Of a DNA stretch of 64,000 nucleotides, positions 50,691 through 61,300 are shown piece after piece. Position numbers and translations under genes: made by a program. The stretch comes from Dryocosmus kuriphilus. Its lineage: Eukaryota; Arthropoda; Insecta; Hymenoptera; Cynipidae. Each line of letters starts with the position of its first letter. Position 1 is the stretch's first letter. The notes beneath the pieces are model-generated. The model was not told where the DNA came from and ran no database searches. It worked only from the letters and a program-made list of their open reading frames with translations. The stretch spans positions 183,273,227 to 183,337,226 of the forward strand of contig CM076194.1 of assembly GCA_038277395.1 (NCBI GenBank), given 5' to 3'.

Positions 50691-53085
50691 CTTTGGACGC
50701 GTTTTTCTCCATGCAAACTATGATTAATCGAAATTATGGCGACGCATTCGTATTTCTCTGTCAAAATTCTACAAAATCATGTATCTTTTTTGAAATAAGA
50801 TGATATCCACAGCACGCAGTTCGATAAGCATCGAAGATCCAGGAAAACTGTATTTCCTCGAATTTGGACGCTTTTCTCCATGCAAACTATGATTAATCGA
50901 AATTATGGCGACGCATTCGTATTTCTCTGTCAAAATTCTACAAAATCATGTATTTTTTTATGAAATAAGATGATATCCACAGCACGCAGTTCGATAAGCA
51001 TCGAAGATCCAGGAAAAACTGCTATTTCCTCGAATTTGGACGCGTTTTTCTCCATGCAAACTATGATTAATCGAAATTATGGCGACGCATTCGTATTTCT
51101 CTGTCAAAATTCTACAAAATCATGTATTTTTTTTATGAAATAAGATGATATCCAGACGCAGTTCGATAAGCATCGAAGATCCAGGAAAAACTGCTATTTC
51201 CTCGAATTTGGACGCGTTTTCTCCATGCAAACTATGATTAATCGAAATTATGGCGACATTCGTATTTCTCTGTCAAATTCTACAAAATCATGTATTCTTT
51301 TTATGAAATAAGATGATATCCACAGCACGCAGTTCGATAAGCATCGAAAATCCAGAAAACTGCTATTTCCTCGAATTTGGACGCTTTTTCTCCATGCAAA
51401 CTATGATTAATCGAAATTATGGCGACGCATTCGTATTTCTCGTCAAATTCTAAAAATCATGTATTTTTTGAATAAGATGATATCCACAGACGCATTCGTA
51501 AGCATCGAAGACCCAGGAAATACTGCTATTTCCTCGAATTTGGACGCGTTTTTCTCCATGCAAACTATATTTATCGAAATTATGGCGACGCATTCGTATT
51601 TCTCTGTCAAATTCTACAAAATCTGTATTTTTTGAAATAAATGTATCCCAGACGCAGTTCGATAAGCATCGAAGATCCAGGAAAACTGCTATTTCCTCGA
51701 ATTTGGACGCGTTTTTCCATGCAAACTATGATTATCGAAATTATGGCACGCATTCGTTTTCTCTGCAATTCTACAAATCATGTATTTTTTTGAAATAGTG
51801 ATATCCACAGCAGCAGTTCGAAACATCGAAGTCAGGAAAAACGTATTTCCTCGAATTTGGACGCGTTTTTCTCCATGCAAAACTATGATTATCGAAATTA
51901 TGGCGACGCATTCGTATTTCCTGTCAAAAATTCTCAAATATGTATTCTTTTTATGAATAAATGATATCCACACACGCAGTTCGATAAGCATCGAAGATCC
52001 AGGAAAACTGCTATTTCCTCGAATTTGGACGCTTTTTCTCCATGCAAACTATGATTAATCGAAATTATGGCGACGCATTCGTATTTCTCTGTCAAAATTC
52101 TACAAAATCATGTATTTTTTATGAAATAAGATGATATCCACAGCACGCAGTTCGATAAGCATCGAAGATCCAGGAAAAACTGCTATTTCCTCGAATTTGG
52201 ACGCGTTTTTCTCCATGCAAACTATGATAATCGAAATTATGGCGACGCATTCGTATTTCTCTGTCAAAATTCTACAAAATCATGTATTCTTTTAGAAATA
52301 AGATGATATCCACAGCACGCAGTTCGATAAGCATCGAAGATCCAGGAAAACCGCTATTTCCTCGAATTTGGACGCGTTTTTCTCCATGCAAACTATGATT
52401 AATCGAAATTATGGCGACGCATTCGTATTTCTCTGTCAAATTCTACAAAATCATGTATCTTTTTATGAAATAAGATGATATCCACAGCACGCAGTTCGAT
52501 AAGCATCGAAGATCCAGGAAAAACGCTATTTCCTCAATTTGGACGCGTTTTTCTCCATGCAAACTATGATTAATCGAAATTATGGCGACGCATTCGTATT
52601 TCTCTGTCAAAATTCTACAAAATCATGTATCTTTTTATGAAATAAGATGATATCCACAGCACGCAGTTCGATAAGCATCGAAGATCCAGGAAAACTGCTA
52701 TTTCCTCGAATTTGGACGCGTTTTTCTCCATGCAAACTATGATTAATCGAAATTATGGCGACGCATTCGTATTTCTCTGTCAAAATTCAAAAATCATGTT
52801 TTCTTTTTATGAAATAAATGATATCCACAGCACGCAGTTCGATAAGCATCGAAGATCCAGGAAAACTGCTATTTCCTCGAATTTGGACGCGTTTTTCTCC
52901 ATGCAAACTATGATTAATCGAAATTATGGCGACGCATTCGTATTTCTCTGTCAAATTCTACAAAATCATGTATCTTTTTATGAAATAAGATGATATCCAC
53001 AGCACGCAGTTCGATAAGCATCGAAGATCCAGGAAAACTGCTATTTCCTCGAATTTGGACGCGTTTTTCTCCATGCAAACTATGT
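50691..53085 (+). repeat. 174-bp satellite array, clean block 11 (CACGCAG subfamily)
   Basis: About fourteen monomers. Hinges read CAGCACGCAG in most copies or CAGACGCAG as a shortened form, and I see no CAGTACGCAG. The last copies (52.1-53.05 kb) are the most uniform. The array degrades within one monomer after TATGTTTAACCGAAAT at 53,081. Confidence 0.97.
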
Positions 53086-53530
53086 TTAACCGAAATGGGG
53101 AATTTATTTCTTTAAAATTTCTCAAAATATGATTTGAAATAAGGGCCCGACGCATTCGAAAAATCAAAAATTTCCAAAAACTGTATTTTAAATTTTGGGA
53201 CGCCTTTTCCCATGCAAACATCTAAGTGAAATAGGAAACGCTTTCCCTATTTTCGCTTTTTCAAATAAAATTTTATAAAATTTAGGGACGAAATTCGAGT
53301 TATCTCGAAATCCAAAAACTGTATTTTGTTTTTAAGGTTTTCCCAGCAATTGTTTAATCAAAATTTAGGAATCGCTTTTCTGAATTTACTTTTATCTTTT
53401 ATAAATAAGAAAAATTTTAAGGGCGCATTCGATACTCGCAATTCAAAAACTGTTTTTTTGAATTTAAGGTTTTTCCAGCAAGTTCGTTTAATCGAAATTA
53501 GGGAAAACGCTAAGGTTTCAGGGGTCTAAA
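53086..53530 (+). repeat. degraded satellite at array edge
   Basis: About three shortened copies are visible through fragments such as CGACGCATTCG (53,149), CCCATGCAAACAT (53,210) and CCAGCAATTGTTTAATCAAAATT (53,344; near-repeat at 53,475). The two last copies share the form TTTAAGGTTTTTCCAGCAA, suggesting a related pair. Confidence 0.75.
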
Positions 53531-54060
53531 AAAAAAGGGGGTTGGTTATGGGTTGTAGAGTTCACCCGCACTTGGCCAGGAGTTTTCCACCGGGCTCTAC
53601 TCTAAAAAAAGTATTTGATTTTATTGTAGGTGGGGACAGGGGATAATTCGGGGGGCCTGTATTAATATGTAAGGGGTTTCTCAGGGGGGACCGGGGAACC
53701 CCTACCAGGTTACTCAACTTGTTCTTCAAATCCTCTGAAATTTAATAAAAAACGGGTGTAAGTCGGGTTTGCTCGGGCTTACGGCTTATTAAAAAAAAAA
53801 ATGGTAAAAAATGTTTTTCAAAACAATTTCATTTTTTCGGCATTTAAGGGGAACAGGTTTTTTCGTTTATTTATTGTTTTTTGTTTTTACGTGGGATGGG
53901 GAGGCTGCCATAGCCACAGAAACCGCCGCTAGTAGGCCAAGCTTGACCGTCATTTGAGGACTTCATTACAACCAAGAACCTATATGAAAAAGTATATTAC
54001 GATAATAATCAGCCGAAAAACGCGGAAAATGGACTCGGCAAAGGGTGGGAATGATCTGAT
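53531..54060. other. unassigned sequence within or beside the array
   Basis: There is no satellite register over about 530 bp. The stretch is comparatively G-rich, with GGGG runs (53,640-53,700), and contains a mixed-composition segment near 53,890-53,980. No open frame of note, no tRNA-like fold and no transposon terminus could be recognised. It may be real unique sequence or a badly read segment. Confidence 0.45.
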
Positions 54061-55850
54061 CCCACTGAATTATACCCGGACGCTTTACGTATTTCTCTAG
54101 TCGGCAAAGTTCTGGGGAACAAACCCCCCCCCCACTGGCAATCTTTCCGTAGTCTTTGTGAATAATGTTTTATTCCCCCATGTTTCCACCAGTACGCAGT
54201 TCTTCAAAAAGACATCGAAGGGGTCCAGGATTTTTTTGTAAAAAAATGTCTACTGGGCTATGTCTACGCTCCATTTGCTTTCGGAAAATTTTCGCGTAAA
54301 GGTGCGACGGGGACCAAAAACTATGATTGATCGAACCTTATTATGGGGGGCGCTATTAGTTACAACTTCTCTCATCACAAATTTCTTTTTTGTTTCTGCT
54401 TCATGTAGGCGGGCTGGGACTTTTCTCGTGTAATAAGAATGATCGGGCTCCACAGCACGCAGTTCGATAAGCAATCGGAAGAAGTAACAGGTCTAATACC
54501 TGATTGTTACGTTTTCCCTCGAATTGGGACTGCGTTTTTTCTCCATGCAATGTGGTGTCACTATGATTGGATAAAATTCGATAAGTATGGCGACGTTATT
54601 CGTACCTCCATCTGTCAAAATTCTAATCAAAATCATGGTTACTTCTATTTTTGGGGTTAATTAATGATAGATGACATCCACAGTACGCAGTATCGATAAG
54701 GCATTTTCCTGTGGATGGCATGGAATTTTTGACTGCTCTACCGCGAATAATTGGACGCGTTTAATTCTTGTTGAATGCAAACTATGATTGATCGAAATTT
54801 AATGGCGAACGCAAAAAATTCGTATTTCTCACTGCGAACCATGGTCGATCAAAATCATGTATCCTTATCCCCAAACGGGAAGGTGCCAACCTCCTAAAAA
54901 GAAAAACAGCACTGCAATTCGATCAGCACGAAGATCCTTGAAGAACCGCTATTTCCTCTGAATTGGACACGTTTTTCTCCATGGGAATTAACTATGATTG
55001 ATCGGGAAACTTGAGGCACGCATTCGTATTTCTCTGGCCAACCCTCTCACAAAGTCCATAAAATGCTTTCTGTAAATTAATTAAAAGAGATTCACACTGT
55101 ACGCAGTTCGTTAAGCATTGTTGTAACCTGGCAAGAATCGCTAATTTCTATCCTCGAAAACCTGACGTCCTTTCTTTTGCCTCACACTGCAAACTTAAGA
55201 ATTGCAGTGTCGAAATTATCATGACGACGGATTCGGATTGTCTCAGTACGGAAGATTCTACAAAATCATGTAATTCTTTTTCTGAAATAAGATGCCTATG
55301 GACAGCACGCATTCGGATAGGACGAAGATCCTGGAAGAACCGCTAATCCTCGAATTTGGACGCGTTTTTATCTATTCTCCTTGCAGGGAACTATGATTGA
55401 ATCGGAAATTATGGCGACGCATTCGTATGTCGTACTTAGTCAAAATCTACACAAACAATTATCCTTATTGTCACATAATTCTCAAACCCCACAGTTCCCG
55501 GTAGATTCGATAAAAACAGTAGCGAAACTTTTTTCAGTTGTAGAACCGCTAAATTTCCTCTCAAGACTTAGTTGGCAGGGGCAATAATTTTGGGCGTCAT
55601 TTTCAAACTATGTAGTTGGACGGGGGACTTGCGGACGACGCATTCGTATTTGCTCAGTCAGAAATATCTGGACAAAAGTCAAAGCAGGCCGGCAAATTTT
55701 CTTGAAATGAGATGACATTACCACATGTACGCAGTTCGATAAGCATCGACCATTGTTGGATATAACTGCTACTTCCAGCGAATTGGAACGCGTTTTTTCA
55801 GCATGCAACTTATGATTAATGCGAAATCAATTGGCGACGCATTCATGTAT
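54061..55850 (+). repeat. stretched satellite monomers with insertions
   Basis: The ACGCAGTTCGATAAGC region can be followed at about 54,193, 54,456, 54,682, 54,912, 55,097, 55,303, 55,500 and 55,726. Spacings are 185-263 bp, averaging about 219. Extra bases are scattered in one- to ten-base pieces throughout each copy rather than in one block. Several copies carry the GATTGATC variant. The orientation is unchanged. The pattern resembles an uncorrected insertion-prone read, but true expansion is not excluded. Confidence 0.85.
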
Positions 55851-58340
55851 TAACCAGGGGGGGTGGGCCAACAATATGGGGAGACCCTGAATAAACTCAA
55901 ATTTTTCCCAGGGAATGAATTTTTTTTTTTGAAAAAAAAAAAAACTATTTGGGAAATCGCACGACGATGTTGATTATGAAATGTTTTAGCGCAGGAAAAG
56001 AGTTTTTTTACTTTACAATTATTGTTAATCCTCACCAAGTTACTTGATTTCGTGAAATCTTTAAATGTCAATCCTCCAAGGTCTTACTATGTTAGTTTTA
56101 AAATTTGGAAAAACCCCTTTTCAATATTTAACAAAAAAAATGGGTTTTCCGGTTTTTAGTTTGCGGAAGATTTTGGAAAAAAGTATAGAAAGGGGAAACC
56201 ATTTCGAACCTTTAAGTATGGACCTTTGGACCTATTTTAAAAGTCACTTTACTATCTGACATTCAAGGGTCAAATGTACAAGGTCAAAACTGTTTTTCTC
56301 GAGTAATCGGGAACCCTAGGTTTTCATTGGGGAAATATGTGGAAAATTAAAAAACATCAGGGAAAATTTCTTATTCTTCAATTTTAACCTTGGAATATAT
56401 GCCCATTGGACCATCATCTTCAAAGTTCAATTCCAGGGGGTAAGCACTATGTTTTTTCCTCAATAATTTTGGGACCAACTCCACCACCATTTTTTGATTG
56501 CGGGATTAAGAAAAATTAGATTCAGGAAAAGAAATTTTTTCTTCACCTTCAAGTGTAACCGGGAACTTTAGCTCGAATTCCCAAGTACATACTAATAATC
56601 TTAAGGCATGTGAAGTCAGAATATCGCAGGGCTGGAGCAAATTATTCATTTTTATGTCAAAGATGTTTTTTCAAGAAATTCTGATAAGGAAATAAAGACC
56701 ATTCTAACCACTGTTCTGTCTATCGGACAACAAATTCCACAAAAAAACTTTTGGGCAGGGAATCCTGCCTAAGTCAAATTTCATTGAATTGATCATAGAT
56801 ATTTAAAACGTGCAATAGGTGAGATTATGATCCAGTGAAAACACCAAAAATTTTAAAATGATTTGGAAAAATCATGCCGAATTTTGATTTTTTGGAAATA
56901 ATTATGGTGTTTCCTCGCCTAATTTAAATTTTAAACGCCATTTCATGGTAATTTAATATTTTTCAAAAAAAAAAATTAAATTTCGATCGGTTTTCCTAGA
57001 TTTTGTTAAATCAGCGATTCTTCCTTCAGGGGGAAATTATTAGATAAAACTTACGCTTACAAAATACTTTGGGCGTAATAAATTGGTCGAGTTTTTTGCC
57101 AAAAATCTTGGGATCCCGCCAACCCGTTGCAAAGTTTTTTCCCCCCCCGTAAACATCAAAGTATTTAAGCCCGAATTTTGAGGGATAATTGTATAAAAAA
57201 AAATAACAGGAATCATTTTTGCCCCCGACATTTTAGTGGCCTCTCTATACGTCTGTTTGCATCAACCTAGGAATGTAGTTGCGAGTTTTATTTCTATTAT
57301 TTAAAAAAAAAATATGTTTTGCGGGGGGCTGTCGCTTTTCAAATACTCCTTTGTTTAGATTACTCGAAAAAAAAAAAAAATTTTGTTTTTTTTATTCCTT
57401 TTTTTTAATTTTAATGCTTCAGGGCATATTTTTAAAAAAACCTAAGTCCCTTTTAGGATTTAGTTTTTTAAGCGTTGGGGTTGCGGTTCAGGGTCTGGAG
57501 TTAGCTTTTGTAATGGGCGGCAATTGCGAAATTTTTTTTCGCAAAAGTTTTCAAGCATAATCCCTGGGTGTCTTTGATAATAATAATGTTAATTTTTTTA
57601 TTGGTAAAATATAATTAATTCCCCATTGAGGGTGGCATTTTGCTGCCTATGGAACAGAAACAAGGGGAGAGAGTTTTCGGGTCTCAGTTTTTTTGATGGT
57701 AGAGGACTCCCATGGGGTGAACTGGGTGTAACCGTTTCCATTAACGACGTAGTAATTTGGGCCCCAGTGTATATTTGGCTGAAAACAACGTTTAATTCGA
57801 GAAGGCTTAAACCAGGCACAGGGGCAAAAAAAATTTTCATCAAGTCAGCGAATCTTAAAAAAACTTTTCAAGAAAAGTTTTTTTGAAGAAAACAGTGGAC
57901 TAATCAGAAAAACCCTCTTGTTTCAAAAAAGTTTCATAAGGTTTCTCAAAAAAAAAAAAAAAACAAAGGTGTATTATATTACGACGAACTTCAAATCCAG
58001 GCGTGACGAAGGTTAAGTGGGGGCCAAAACCAACATTCTGTAAGGGGGGGAATGTAAAAAACCGAATTACTATTTTTGACAGACATGTTGGTGTAAAACT
58101 CTTAGGGTATTAGGCCCCTCTCAAAAGCCTTCCCAGATCGAGAAGAAACAATGGAAATTTTGTAAATGCACATTTAAAAGCAAAAAAATAATGTCTTTAT
58201 AAAAAAACATTTTACAATATGGATCATATACTATGATGAAATGTTATTCATAGGTTAATACACGTGAGGTAAGAAAAAGCCTAAAAGTATCATCAACAAA
58301 GTCCCCGTGGCCCTCCCGCGTGCCCACCCCATAACTAACC
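55851..58340. other. unassigned AT-rich segment, satellite register lost
   Basis: About 2.5 kb does not show the monomer anchors in order. Weak echoes exist, for example GTTTCCTCGCCTAATTT at about 56,908. A TTCCAGGGGGTAAGCACTATG stretch near 56,431 also resembles TCCAGGAAAACTGCTAT. The words CAAGGGTCAAA (56,264) and CAAGGTCAAAA (56,279) sit close together. Short open frames at 56065-56259, 57279-57560 and 57626-57886 (plus) and 57040-57231 and 57598-57843 (minus) have no domain I recognise and are probably chance. This is either true non-satellite DNA or satellite so badly read that it cannot be followed. Confidence 0.45.
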
Positions 58341-61300
58341 CCCCTGTAGACAACTAATCCAAGGGCAGTTCGAAAGCATCAAAACCGGGAAAAAAATTTT
58401 TCCTAATTTTTGGAAAACTTTTTAAAAAATTTTTTAAAAAAATTTAAAATTTGGGGTTTTTTTTTTAAAAATCTACTTGTATTTTTTTGAATAGATAATC
58501 CCAGTATCCTTGAAACCCAAAAAAAAACCCGTTTTTTGGTTTTGGGGGTTTTTGAAAAGATTAACGTTATCCCTTTTTTTTTTGAAAAATTTTAAAAAAT
58601 CATGACTTTTTATGAAAAATAACCCAATTGCAGTTCATAAGATAAACCCCCAAAGACCTTTATTTTCGTTTCCCTTTTTGAAAAAATATTTTTAAAATTT
58701 TTGGGCCGCCCTTGATTTTTTTAAAATTCTAAAAACTGTTTTTCTTTGTATGAAAAAGTTTTTTTCCCAAAAGGCATTGTAAGATAAGTAGGAAAAGCTG
58801 TTTTTTCCCCAAGGGGGGTTTTTTTGTGAAAAAATTTTTAAATCTTTTTATGGGACGATTCATTTTGCAAGATTTAAAAATTTTTTTTAATGTAATTTTC
58901 CTTGCAGTTCGTTCGAAGCCCAAAAACGCGTTTTCGTTTTTGGCTTTTTTTGCAAATTTTCTAATCGAAATTATGGCGCGCTTCTTTTCGGGGTTTTTCG
59001 CAAAAAATTTTTTTTAAAAATTATAAAGATGGTAGCATCAAAGGCGGGAAAACCGACCTAATTTCCCCCCCTTTTTTTCCCCAAAAACTTGATTAATCAA
59101 AATTGGGGAAACCCCGTTTTTTAAATTTAAAAAATTTTAAAAAATTGTTTTTTTATGAAAAAATTTTTGCATTGTAAGGAAAAAAAGTTTTTCTTTTGGC
59201 TTTTTTTTCCCATGAAAACTTTAAGAAATTTGGAATTTTTTTTTTCAAAAAATTTCAAAAATTTATTTTTTTTTTAAAAATAAATAACACAGCCGCAAAC
59301 TTAAAAAAAAAAAAAGTTTCCTCAATTTAACCTTTTTTTTCTATTCCTTTGAAACAATTAGGGGGTTTTTTTCCCTTATTTTCTAAAAAATTTTAAAAAA
59401 TTTTTGATTTTAGAAAAAAAAAATTTAGCAATAAATAATTTAAAAAAATTTTCCTCGTTTTTGACTTTTTTTCATGCAACTATTTAATCAAAATTTGCAG
59501 CATTCTTTTCCGTAAAAATTCCCAAAAATTTATTCTTTTTGAAATGATGATTTTCACACCGCGTTGTAAGGAAGACCGGGAAAAAACTGATTTCCTCTTT
59601 TTTGAACGTTTTTTTTTTTTCCCCTAAAAACTTTGAAAAAAATTTGGGAGGTTTTCCTTTATTTCTCTTTCCTTTTTTAAAAAAATTTTCCTTTTATGAA
59701 ATAAGAAACCCAGACCGTTAAAACTCAGGCCCCCAAAAAAACCCCTTTTCCCAAATTTTGGGCGCTTTTTTTTTCCCCTGCAAAAAAATTAACAAAACAT
59801 TTCTTTTTTGAAAAATTTCTACAAAAGGTTTTTTTTTAAAAAATAAGATTTTTAAAAACGCATTATAACAGGGTCCAGGAAAACTTTTTTCCCCCAATTT
59901 GAAAGCGTTTTCTCCTAAAAATTTAAAAATAAAAGGGATTTTCTTTTTGAAAATTTAAAAAAATTTTACCTTTTTTAAAAAAAGTGTACCCTTATCTTCG
60001 TTGCATTCCAGAAAACCCTATTTTCGAATTGGACGCGTTTCTCTCCGAAAATTTTAAAAAACAAAAGGGGAGATTCTTTTTTTAAAATTCTAAAAATAAA
60101 ATTTTTAAAAATAAGGAAAAAATTTTTTAGTTCCCCCAAAAAAATTTTTCAAATTTTGGCGCCCCCCTAAAAATTTAAAAAATTTTATGGAGCTTGTTTT
60201 TTTCGCAAATTTTTTTTTTTTTTTTAAAGATTTCCCAAGTAGAGTTTTTAAAATCGAAGTCCGGAAGAACCCGCTTTTTTCCTTTTTCGCTTTTTTCCCA
60301 TGCAAATGTTTTAAATTTTTGGCGCGCAGTTTTTTTGGGAAAAAAAATTTTATATTTTTTTTAAAAAATTGTTCAAGGCGATTTTTTTTAAATCAAAACC
60401 CAGGAAAACTGTATTTTAAATTAAAAGGTTTTTTCCATAAAAATATAATCGAAAATGGGCGTTTTTTTTTTCCTTAAAAAAAAAAATTTTTTTTTTTTTT
60501 TTTTTAAAAAAATGAATCACAGTCCAGCGTAAGAAAAAAACCGGAAAAGCCCCCCTTTTCCGGTTTTTGGCTTTTTCTAAAAAAATATGATTACGTTTTA
60601 TAAAATTGGGTTTTCCGCAAAAATCTAAAAAACGTTTTTTAAAAAAAAATTTTTTCCCACGCCGTTCTCATCAACCCGGAAACGTTTTTCCCTTTTAATT
60701 TTTCTATGCCTTTATTTCGAAAAGGGCGCGCTCTTTTTCTCGAAAATTTTAAAAAAAAATTTTATTTTTTAAAAAAGGACGTTTTCCTTTACCCCAGTTG
60801 AAAATCGCTTCCCCAAAAATTTTTTCCTCTTTTGGACCTTTTTCCCATTTTTAAAAATTTTGGGCAGATTCATTTCTTGTCCTTTTAAAAAAAAAAATTT
60901 TTTTTAAAAAAAGATTAAAAAAAAGGAAAGGAAGACAAAACCAAAAAAACGCATTTTTCCTGAATTGGGGTTTTTCCCTGAAAACTATTTTAAAAAAATT
61001 TAAAACCCATTTTTTTTTTGATAATTTACAAAACGAGTTTTTTATGAAAAAGATGTAAAAGGCCATTTCAAAAAAATTTTTAAAAAACCCCTTTTTTCGA
61101 AATTTGGACGCTTTTTTCCCCTGAAATTTAAATCGATTTTTAAAATTTGAAATTTCCGTAAAAATTCAAAAAACCTTTTTTTTAAATTTAAATTCAATAA
61201 CTTTTTAAAGCAAAAAGAAAAAAACCCTTTTCTCGATTTGGGGTTTTTTCCCCATAAAACTTTAAATGAAATTTTCGACGCTTCTTTTTCCGAAAAACCA

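Noticed and set aside
57598..57886. Open frames of 81 (minus) and 86 (plus) codons in the non-satellite segment
   Set aside because: They overlap on opposite strands, match no family I recognise, contain runs caused by homopolymers and lie in a region of doubtful base quality. Neither is supportable as a gene.
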